Part shown: positions 9,101-21,100 of the stretch, one piece after another
Layout of the letters: each line of letters begins with the position of its first letter
Numbering within the stretch: the stretch's first letter is position 1
Source: a virus
Direction: 5' to 3' (one strand)
Length of the DNA: 39,315 nt
IMG/VR virus record: IMGVR_UViG_3300009151_002763
Coordinates: 1-39,315 of that record
Made by a program: the position numbers and the translations under genes
The notes under the pieces: model-generated
The model's database searches: none
What the model saw: the letters and a program-made list of their open reading frames with translations, nothing else
Told to the model about the DNA's origin: nothing

Positions 9101-12100
9101 CAGGTTAGGTATTAGACAAGATGGATCTTTATGGGGTTGGGGTCTTGGTACAGGTGGTGCACTAGGCACAAACGATTCTATATCAAGAAGTTGGCCTGTA
9201 CAAATTGGATCTTCAACATGGACTTCGGTAGCTGCAGGTGCTTCTACAGCTATAGCTATTCGTAGCGATGGTGGGTTATTTACATGGGGATATAATCAAA
9301 ACGGTGGGTTAGGATTAAACGATCGTGTAGATAGATCATCACCAGTCCAAGTAGGTACATCAAGCTGGACATCGGTATTTTCTGGCGCAAACTCTTTATT
9401 TGCTATCAGAACAGACGGATCACTATGGTCATGGGGTTTAGGCATATTCGGTATCTTAGGATCTAACGCGGTTGGAGCTCGTTCATCACCTGTACAAGTT
9501 GGTACTACATCAAGTTGGACAAAAGTAGCTGCAACATTAAGTTATGCTTTAGCTTTAGATTCTGCTGGAGGGTTATGGTCATGGGGATCTGGTACAGGTG
9601 GGTTACTCGGATCTGCTGCAGCTGTGCATCGATCATCACCTGTTCAAGTAGGTACATCTTCATGGACAGCTATAGCTGCTGGTCTAAGCGGAGCTGCAGC
9701 TGTTAGATCGGATGGTGCTTTATTTACATGGGGATTTGGTATCAACGGCGTGTTAGGATCTAACGCTACTGCAAATCGTTCATCACCAGTGCAAGTTGGT
9801 ACATCATCATGGACACAAGTCATGACGACATACGCTGACTTAAATGACATGTGGGCTATTCTTTCAGACGGTGGGTTATTTGCATGGGGTGTTAACACTA
9901 ATGGCGAAGTTGATAACTCTGGTGCATCAGTATCATCTCCTGTTCAAGTAGGCACATCATCATGGTCACAAGTATATAGCGGCGCAGGAACTACACCTGC
10001 GGCCAAAGCTACTAATGGTTTAATATATACATGGGGCACAAATACTAACGGTGAGGCAGCTATAGCTTCACTTGGTACGAACGCTATAAACAATATACCT
10101 TATGATTTACTTGGATTAGCTACTCCAATTATATCACCAATACAGATTGGTACATCATCATGGTCATCTGTCTCAGCGTCAGCGCAGTATACTTTAGCTA
10201 TTAGATCTAATAATATGCTGTATGCATGGGGTTATAACTTTAATGGACTATTAGGTCAAAGCAATACAACACTCAGATCATCTCCAACACAAATTGGTAC
10301 TTCATCATGGACTGCTGTATCTACATTTACATCAAACGTAGCTGCATTAAGATCAGACGGTAGATTGTTTGCATGGGGAGATGACTCAACAGGTCAACTA
10401 GGTCAAGTGGATCAAAACGTTTCAAGGTCTTCACCAGTACAGATCGGTACATCATCATGGACAGCAATAGCCACTGGTCTAAACCACATGTTCGCTATTA
10501 AGTCTAATAATACATTATGGGGTTGGGGTGATGACACATACGGACAACTAGGTTTAAACATTAATACTACAACGTATCCTGCAGCATCATGGACAAGTAT
10601 AGGCATTGGTGTAGATCATGTTGCAGCTATTGATCAAGCTGGACGACTCATAACATGGGGTAACAACGCTACAGGTCAACTAGCCACTGGAACTACTACT
10701 GCAAGGTCTTCACCAACGCAAGTCGGTACGTCTTCATGGTCACAGGTATATTCTGGTTCTGGCACAACTTTTGTTAAAGCTATTGATTCAACGTTATATG
10801 CTACAGGTGCAAATACTACAGGTCAACTAGGTGATACCACTATAGTGAATAAGTCTTCGCTGGTACAAGTTGGTGGATCATGGTCAATGATCTCAGCTGG
10901 CGTATCTACCACAGCAGGTATCAAGGCAGACGGTACACTATGGGCATGGGGTAACGGTAACAACGGTATGCTTGGCCAAAATGATAAAACCTCTATCAAC
11001 AGATCATCACCTGTACAGATCGGTTCTGGTTCATGGACGACAGTGTCAGTAGGTATTAGTCATGTAGCTGCCGTAAGAAATGATGGTGCACTATTCACAT
11101 GGGGTTTTGGAGTTAATGGAGAACTTGGTGATAACCTTGCAAACTCTGCAAATCAAAGCTTCCAATCATGGGCATCTATAGCTGCCTCTGAGAGTACTAC
11201 TTTTGGTATCAAGGCAGACGGCACACTATGGTCATGGGGTAGTGGTAATATTGGTGCATTAGGTCAAAATAATACAACAAATTATTCTTCACCAGTGCAA
11301 ATTGGTGCATCAAGTTGGACAACTGTATCTACCGGAGGGTCATTCGCTGCAGCTATCAGATCTGATGGTACACTATGGTCATGGGGTAATGGTAATAATG
11401 GTGCATTAGGTCAAAATAATACAACAAATTATTCTTCACCAGTGCAAATTGGTGCATCAAGTTGGACATTAATTTATGCTACGTCCGGTAATGGTAGTGG
11501 TGGAATTGGTAGAATATATGGTATACGATCAGATGGCGGTTTGTTTGCATGGGGAGGTGGTAATAATGGTGTATTAGGTCTAAATGATTCGAATAATCGT
11601 TCTTCACCAGTGCAAATTGGTGCATCAAGTTGGACACAAGTGACCTCTGCACAACATACAGCAGCTAATGGAGCAATTCCATTTGCTGCAGCTATTAGGT
11701 CTGACGGTGGACTATTCACATGGGGTCAAAATACTTATGGTGTGTTTGGTGATGGTAGTCTTGATAATTCTTATCGTTCATCTCCAGTTCAAGTTGGTAC
11801 ATCATCATGGACATCAGTGGCAGCAGGTTCATCACACGCGGTCGGTATAACAACAGATGGTGCATTATGGACATGGGGTCTTGGTAGTACAGGTGAACTC
11901 GGTGATAATACTGGAATTATACCTAGCATATTATTTACACAAGTAGCATACGGTGTATCACATACGCTAGCTATCAAAGGTGATGGATCACTATGGGCGT
12001 GGGGATATAATATTAGCGGAGAATTAGGACTTACAGATCGTGTATACAGATCATCACCAGTCCAAATAGGTACATCATCATGGACAGCTATAGCCGCGAT

Positions 12101-15100
12101 AAAAGCTGGTAGTGCATCAGGGACAGCATCACTTGCTATACGTTCTGATGGAGCATTATTTAGCTGGGGTGGTGGTACAAATGGTGAGTTAGGAGACAGC
12201 ACAACAGCACCTCGATCATCACCAGTCCAAATAGGTACATCATCATGGACATCTATATATGCAGGTACATCACATGTAGGTGGTATAAGTAATTCAAGTT
12301 TATATGTATGGGGCGGTAATACTAGTGGTCAACTAGGAGATGGTACAACAGTATCCAAGTCTTCACCAGTACAAGTTGGTGCGTCTTCATGGACACAAGT
12401 ATCACTCGGCGATCAACATAGTTTAGGTATAGTTAGCTCAAAACTATATACATGGGGTCTTGGTACGTCTGGTCAGCTTGGTAATAACTTAGCAACTGCA
12501 ATCAATACTTCATGGTCACAGATTTCATATGGTGATTCTCATATAGTAGCACTCAAAGCAGATGGTTCATTATGGACATGGGGAGCAGATGATTCGGGTC
12601 AGCTAGGTGATAACACAAATGTGCACAGATCATCACCAGTACAAATAGGTACATCATCATGGACAGCTATAGCTGCCGGACCAACATATACTTTTGCGAT
12701 ACGTAGTGGTGGTAGTTTATTTGCATGGGGTAGTGGAGCAACATATGGAACTCTTGGCCTAAATGATACTTCAACTTATTCATCACCGGTTCAAGTAGGT
12801 ACTTCTTCATGGACAAGTGTTTATACTAATACAAGTTTTGTTGCAGCTATAAGAAGTGATAAAGCTTTATTTACATGGGGTGCTAATAATAGAGGACAAC
12901 TAGGAGACGGCTCTGCATATGTACATCGTTCATCTCCAGTGCAGATTGGTGCATCTTCATGGACAAGCGTTACGGCTGGTGATACACACACGATGGCTAT
13001 TCGTTCTGACGGAGCTTTGTTTGGATTTGGTAATAATGGTAACGGACAACTTGGAGACTTGGTAACTAGTACCATAAGCTTACCAACATATTCATGGACA
13101 CAGATTTCATATGGTTCTAATGATGGTGGTGGACAATTTGCATTAGCACTCAAAGCAGACGGGTCACTATGGTCATGGGGAGATAATACTGCAGGCGTAT
13201 TAGGCTTTACTGATACTGTGCATAGGTCATCACCAGTGCAAGTTGGTACGTCTTCATGGACATCTGTGTTTGCTGGAGTTTCAAATGCATTTGCTATCCG
13301 TTCAGACGGTGGATTATTTGCATGGGGTGCCAATCTCTCTACAGACCCATTACCGTTCAGTGATGCGACTGCTCGCTCATCTCCAGTACAAGTAGGTACG
13401 TCTTCATGGTCACAAGTATCAGGCGGTATTAGCTCTGCAACTGCAACGTATGCGGCTATTCGTTCAGACGGTGGGTTATTTGCATGGGGTGATAACACCT
13501 ACGGTCAGTTAGGTAATAATAGTAACTTTTTAAGTTCATCATCACCAGTACAGATCGGTACATCATCATGGTCATCAGTATCTGTTGGTGAGAGTCATAT
13601 CACAGCTATACGTAGTGGTGGATCATTATATGTATGGGGTGGTAATTCACAAGGTCAACTAGGTGACAATTTATCATTGGTCGGCACAGCTATACCTCAA
13701 CTTTCATGGACACAAATCCAAACTGGCCTTGGTGATTCAACAACTGGAAATAATCCACCATCTGCTGGTATCAAAGCCGACGGTTCATTATGGACATGGG
13801 GCTTAAACAGTAGTGGAGAATTAGGTTCAACCTCAAAAGTACATAGGTCATCACCAATACAAGTAGGTACATCATCATGGACAACAGTATCAGTTGGGTC
13901 ATCTATTGCAGCTGCTATTAAATCTGATGCTACACTCTGGACATGGGGTCTTAACTCTATTGGACAACTAGGAGACGGCACAGTAGTATCTCGATCATCA
14001 CCAGTTCAAATTGGCGGATCATGGTCTTCAGTTTCTGCAGGCATATCTGCACAACTCGGTGTTAAGAGTGATGGATCATTATGGTCATGGGGGTCTGGTA
14101 CTGGAGGACATTTAGGTTCTAATGCAGTTGCTCATCGTTCATCACCTGTACAAGTAGGTACATCGTCATGGTCACAAGTATGGACCAACGCTGCCGCAAC
14201 AACACAAAGCGTATATGCAACTAACTCTTCAGGTGTACTATATGCCTGGGGACTTAATACAAACTATAACTTAGGTGATACCACAGCTATACATCGTTCA
14301 TCACCAGTGCAGATAGGTACATCATCATGGTCTTCTATCGCGGCAGGATTAAGCACTACTATAGGTATATCAAATAATAGATTATTTGCATGGGGTGGCG
14401 GAGGTGGCGGACAACTAGGTGACAATGCGACATATTCTACTGCTGCTATTACAGTTACATCATGGAACTTCATAGCTATCAGTGGGCTTGGTAATAGCTT
14501 TGGTATCAAGTCAGACTCTACACTATGGACATGGGGCGGAGGTGGTTCTGGCGTCAATGGTACAGGTACTTCAACTTTCTCTCAGTCTTCTCCAGTACAG
14601 ATAACTGGTGTTGGTTATTCAAGCTGGTCACAAGTTTCTACTAATGGATACACTGCGGCTGGTATCACAACAAACGGTTTATTATGGACATGGGGATATA
14701 ATAATAGTGGTGAATTAGGCGTAAATGCAAGTGCTTCTAGGTCTACACCAGGTCAAATCAGTGCATCTTCATGGGCGTGTGTGAGTGTTGGTGGAGCAGG
14801 CGGAAATGGAGTCGTCGCGGCTATCACTACAGGTTTTGCACTATATACATGGGGTTATGGTACTAATGGACAACTAGGTAATAGTGTAACAACTAGTAGA
14901 TCATCTCCTGTGCAAGTTGGTACATCATCATGGGTACAAGTTTCGGTCGGTGGCTCACATGTAATAGCAATGCAGGTAAGTTCCGGGAATATATTTACAT
15001 GGGGTAGTAATACCTATGGTCAGTTAGGTTCAGTGGACTCAGTCACATCACGATCATCTCCAGTCCAAATCGGTACATCATCATATAAAGCTAATAATCC

Positions 15101-18100
15101 CACACTTGGTCGACCAATATCTATTGCTGCAGGATTGAGTCATACCCTGTTTGTTGGTGGTAATGCTGGAGTTGCTCAACTATGGACATGGGGCGGTAAT
15201 TCAAATGGTGAACTAGGTTCTAATACTGTAACAGCAAGATCATCACCAGTCCAAGTAGGTACTTCATCATGGTCACAAGTCGCTGCGGGTAATGGATTCT
15301 CGATAGGTATCGCAGCTCCTTCAGGTGCATTATATACATGGGGTGCTAATAATACAGGTCAACAAGGCTCTAATAACGGTAGTGGAATTGCTGCTAGATC
15401 TTCACCAGTTCAGGTAGGTACTACATCATCATATACAATGATATCTACAGGTGATGCGGGTAATAACACTACTGCTGCTGTAGCAGCTATCGTAGGATCT
15501 CAACTATGGGCATGGGGTAATAACACTAATGGTAACGTTGGTGATGGTACTACCCTACATAGATCATCTCCAGTCCAGATCGGTGCTGCAGCTGCGGTGG
15601 CGTCATTCTGGAGTACATCATCTCCTGTACAGATCGGTAGTTCATCATGGACACAGGTAGCAGTAAAAAATGGTAACTCATTCTTTGCAAGGAGAAATGA
15701 TGGTGCTCTATTTGCATGGGGTCTAAATACAAACGGTGAGTTGGGTCTTAATGACCTAGTACATAGATCGTCACCAGTTCAAGTAGGCTCATCATCATAC
15801 ACGACTATTGGAGCAAACAACGGCGCTCTTGGTGTTATAACTACAGGTGGTCTAGCATATCTATGGGGATTAGGTACTAGTGGACAACTTGGTGATAACA
15901 CGATCGTATCTAAGTCTTCGCCTGTACAAGTAGCATCTACATTATACACATCATTAGCATATCTATTGGCATCACCGATACAGATCGGTACTTCATCATG
16001 GTCACAAGTAGCCGCTGGCGCTTCATTCACAGCAGCTAGGAGGACAGACGGTGGTCTATTCACATGGGGATTAGGTACCGGTGGATTACTAGGTGACTCT
16101 ACAGTTGCATCAAGATCATCACCTGTACAAGTTGGTACATCATCATGGACATCAATAGCTACAAAGCTAAATGCTGTAGCTGGTATACTATCAGGTGGTG
16201 GGCTATATACATGGGGATTAAACGCTAATGGAGAACTAGGTTCAACCTCAAGAGTGCACCGCTCTTCACCAGTCCAAATCGGTACATCATCATTTACACA
16301 AGTTTCTGTTGGTCAAGTTGGCATGGGTGCAATCACGACAGGATCTACACTCTTTACGTGGGGTACTAACGGAGGTGGATGGCTCGGTGATAACTCAGTC
16401 ACATCACGATCATCTCCAGTACAGATTGGTCCTAACGCTTCTGGTATAATATCTCCTGTACAGATCGGTACATCATCATGGTCGCAAGTCACAGCTGGTT
16501 ACTTAAATTCATTCGCGATAAGGTCTGATGGTGCATTGTTCTCAATGGGTTATAATAATACTGGTGATTTAGGTCAAAGTGATCTAGTACATAGATCATC
16601 ACCAACACAAGTAGGTTCATCATCATGGACAAGTGTATCTTCAAGACTTAACCATGTACTTGGATTAACTATTGATGGAGGCTTATATACATGGGGATCT
16701 GGTACCGGTGGATTACAAGGATCTAATGCTACTGCAAATAGATCAGCACCAACACACGTAGGTACATCTTCATGGACATCAATATCTGCTGGAGTAAGTA
16801 ATGGTGGCGCTATTGGTCTTGGTAATACACTATTCACATGGGGATTAAATGGTACAGGTCAGCTAGGTGACAATACTGTAGTACACAGATCATCCCCTGT
16901 ACAAGTAGCTAACTCAACTTATAAGATCTTAAGTCCTACACAGATCGGTACATCATCATGGTCAACTGTAGCTGCAGGTAACTCATTCGCTGCTGCCTTA
17001 ACTGGAGTCAAGTATTGGTCGACAGTAGCTACATTAGCATCAGGATCTAGATTTGCAATAAGATATGATGGTGCATTGTTTGCATGGGGTGCAGGAACTA
17101 GTGGTATATTAGGCTCAAATGATACCGTACATAGATCATCTCCAGTCCAAGTAGGTGCATCTTCATGGACATCAATTTCATCTTTAGGTGATAGTGCGAT
17201 TATGGCTATTCGTGCTGACGGTGGTCTATTCACATGGGGATTAGGTACCGGTGGATTACTAGGTGACTCTACAGTTGCATCAAGATCATCTCCAGTACAA
17301 GTTGGTACATCATCATGGTCACAAATAGCGTCTGGTTGTTCTACAGCCGCGGCTATTCGTACTGACGGTGCACTATTCACATGGGGTGTCAATAGTGTTG
17401 GAGCACTAGGTGATAATACTATCGTTAGTAGATCATCTCCAGTACAAATAGCTGGATCATGGTCTAAAATTGCGGCAGGTGGTGATCAGAATTGGATGGT
17501 TGGTATCAAAGCAGGCGGCACACTATGGGCATGGGGAAGTAACACATATGGTCAACTTAGCTCTAATGATAGAGTACATCGTTCATCTCCTGTACAGGTC
17601 GGTACATCATCATGGTCTGCAGTTGCTGCACAGAGTGTGACAGTTGCAGCTATTCGTACTGACAGTGGACTATTTACATGGGGGTTTGGTGGTAATGGTC
17701 AACTTGGCTCTAATGATAGAGTACATCGTTCATCTCCAGTCCAAGTAGGTACTAATAGCTGGACCACTATAGGCGGTAACGGTCATAATTTAAATGAATG
17801 TATGTATGGTATCCTCACTGATAATACATTATACACGTGGGGTTATGGTAATTCTGGTCAACTAGGTGATAGTAATGCAGTAAATAGATCTTCACCAGTA
17901 CAAATTGGTGGATCTTGGAGTATAGTATCTATGCATAATACTACTACTGCGGGCATCACTATCGACGGTGCATTATATGCCTGGGGTGCAAACACATATG
18001 GTCAAGGAACTAGTGATAAGATAGTTTATTCATCTCCAGTCCAAGTAGGTAGTGAGATTATTTCACCTAGACTACATGTATGGGGTGATAACACATATGG

Positions 18101-21100
18101 TCAACTAGGTCTAAATGACGTAGCATCTAGATCATCACCAGTGCAAGTACCATCTGGTTTTGTTAATAAAGTTGTAGTGTTGACATCAGGAAGTTCAACT
18201 GTCATACCTTCTGACTTCTCATCATTGATATCTGTAGAAGCTATAGGTGGAGGTGGAGGTGTCAGTGGTGCAAATAGTGGAGGTTCTGGTGGTGGTGCAT
18301 ATGCAGTGACTACTTCTATCACCGGTTTAGCAGCAAATCAAACAGTTTATTATCAAGTTGGTGCTGGTGTAGATTCATGGTTGAATACTTCTAATGCTGT
18401 ACCTACATCTTCTACTACAGGTGTATTAGCAAAAGCTGGTAGTCCTAACTCAGGTGGAACTGGCGGTGCTGGTGGACTAGCAGCTTCATCTATAGGAAGT
18501 ACAGTATATAGCGGTGGTGATGGTGGTGGTAGTAATGCTGTAGCAAGTACTACGGGCGGGGGTGGTGGCGCAGCTGGACCAAATGGTGCAGGAGCTAATG
18601 GTGCTGCTAGCTCAGGTAGTTATGGTGGTGGCGGCGGTGGCGCTGATGGAGGTAGTGCTGGATCTGGTACTACGGGCGGTGCTGGTGCTGGTCCTGGTGG
18701 ATTAACAGGAACCGGATCTGGAGCAGGTGGTAACGGTTCAAGTGGTGGTGTAGGATCTCCAGGAACTACTCATTATATAACTTCATGGGGTGGAACTTAT
18801 GGTCCAGGAGGTGGTGGGGGTGGCGCTTATAGCTCCAGTGGTGGAGCTGGTGGTAATTATGGTGGTGGTGGCGGTGGTAATTATAATAACTTTACATCTA
18901 CTGGCACATCTGGTATCATAGTCATACGTTATGTATCAACAACAAATTATTCATTTGCTAGTATTGTTGCAAGCTCTTCAACACTAGCTTCTATTGATAG
19001 TACATCTTCTTTATGGATATGGGGTGCTGGCACAAATGGTGTCTTAGGTGACTTAACGACAGCCCATAGGTCATCACCTGTACAGATATCATCAAGTACA
19101 TCATGGTCTTCAGTATATGCAGGACCAAATAATATTGCTCTTAAGGCAATTACGCCAAGTAGTTACTTATATACATGGGGTCTTGGTACAGCAGGTCAAC
19201 TAGGTGATAACACGATCGTATCTAAGTCATCACCAGTCCAAATTGGTGGTATATATTATCTAAAGACTCCAACTAAGATCGGTACATCTTCATGGACATC
19301 AGTATCGGCTGGTACAGCTATCACATTTGGTAAACTATCAAATGGATCCATATATTCGTGGGGTAATAATACTAACGGACAACTAGGTCAAAGTGATCTA
19401 GTACATAGATCATCTCCTGTACAGATAGGTACATCATCATGGACAAGCGTATCAACTGGTACATCAACAGCATTTGGTATATCATCCACAAAAGCACTAT
19501 ATGCATGGGGTATAGGTACACTTGGTGCATTAGGTCTTAATAGTGTTGTTACTCAATCATCACCGACACAAGTCGGTCTACAACAATATGTACAACTATC
19601 TCCTGTGCAGATAGGTACATCATCATGGTCAACTGTATCTGCAGGTAACTCATTCACGGTAGCTATCAAGACAGATAATACACTGTGGGCATGGGGTAGC
19701 GGTAGTAATGGTATACTTGGTCAAAACGACACGACTAGCCGTTCATCACCTGTACAAATAGGTTCTTCGTCGTCTGCAAAGACTATACTCATAACATCTA
19801 CCGGATCTGGTACATTTACTATCCCATCAGATTTTTCTTCGATCGTAAAAGTAGAAGCAATAGGTGCTGGTGGTAATTCTATTGCAGGTGGTTCTCCAGG
19901 TGGTGGAGGAGGCGGTGGTGGTGCATTCGCAGCGACTACTACGATCACTGGATTAGCAGCAAATGGTACAGCATACTATAACGTTGCTGCAAATAGTTCT
20001 AGCAGTACATGGTTCAACGCGGCTGCTAATTCTGTTCCGACTTTATCTACACAAGGTGTGTTAGCAGCTCCTGGAGCAAACGGTACTTCATCAGCTGGTG
20101 GTACAGGTGGTCAAGCATCAAACTCTGTAGGTACGACTAAATATTCCGGTGGTGATGGTGGTTATGGTAATAGTCCTGGTGTTGGTGCGGGTGGTGGTGC
20201 CGCTGGTCCTGGAGGAGCAGGTGGTAATGGTCAGACAGGTGGTACAGTAGGTGGTGGCGGTGGTGGTGGTGGAACTACTGGAGCTGGTGGTGCGGGTGGT
20301 GTATACACTGGTAGTGGCAATGGTGCAGGAACTGCTGGAGCTAGCGGAGGAGGAGCCGGTGGTGGAGGTTCAGTTTCTGGAAGTGCAGGTGGATCAGGCA
20401 CATTCTGGACAGGTTCTATATACCCATCAACTACTGGTTCAGGTGCTACAGCAGGTTCTGGTGGAGGCGGTGGTTCAGTAAGTAATGGCACTGGATTTGC
20501 AGGTGGTGCATACGGCGGTGGAGCTGGTGCAGGAAATAATGCAGGTACTGCTGCTGTAGGTAGTCAAGGTATTATTGCATTTACTTATATGCCAATATCA
20601 ACAATATCTTGGTCATCAGTAACGACTGGTAACGGATATGTATTAGGTATATCAGGTGGAAACACATATGCATGGGGCAACAACTCATATGGTCAGATAG
20701 GTGACACCACTATAGCACATAGATCAGCTCCATTACAAGTCGGCACAAGTCTGTTAACAAGTGTAGCTGCACATCCATCAGCGTCGTTTGGCGGAGGTGT
20801 TACACCTACTCCTTCTATACTAGCTCTATGGGGTCAAAATACTAATGGTCAACTAGGTGCTAACAGTAGAGTACATAGGTCATCACCTGTACAAGTTGCT
20901 AGCATTACAGTATTGAAACAACTATCATCACCAACCCAGGTTGGTACATCTTCATGGACAATCATCGAAGCTGGTTCAGCATACAGTGCAGGTATTACTA
21001 GTGATAATACACTATATGCATGGGGTGCAGGTACCGCTGGTGCAGCCGATGGTACTACAGCACATCGTTCATCCCCAGTTCAGATAGGCAATATAGGATT

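Larger units (their letters stand above)
6174..18160 (+). repeat. Main RCC1 repeat array (coding tandem repeat)
   Basis: About 71 degenerate tandem units of roughly 130-170 bases lie in one frame. The best-conserved DNA core is the segment encoding RSSPVQVGTSSW. The array resumes between and after the glycine-rich inserts (about 18950-19775, 20595-21185, 22005-22840). Repeats differ at synonymous sites, so the array is old overall with some recent duplications. Confidence 0.85.

Noticed and set aside
12821-13498. Long antisense ORF (225 codons) and many similar minus-strand frames across 6-22 kb
   Set aside because: They are Pro/His/Asp-rich mirror images of the RCC1 repeat (RSSP and WG codons read backwards), recur with the repeat period, and have no ribosome sites.
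20231-20491. Proline-rich minus-strand frame and Val/Leu-rich plus frame opposite the glycine-rich insert
   Set aside because: Both are simple consequences of GGT/GGA-rich DNA read in other frames; the + frame of the giant gene explains the region.
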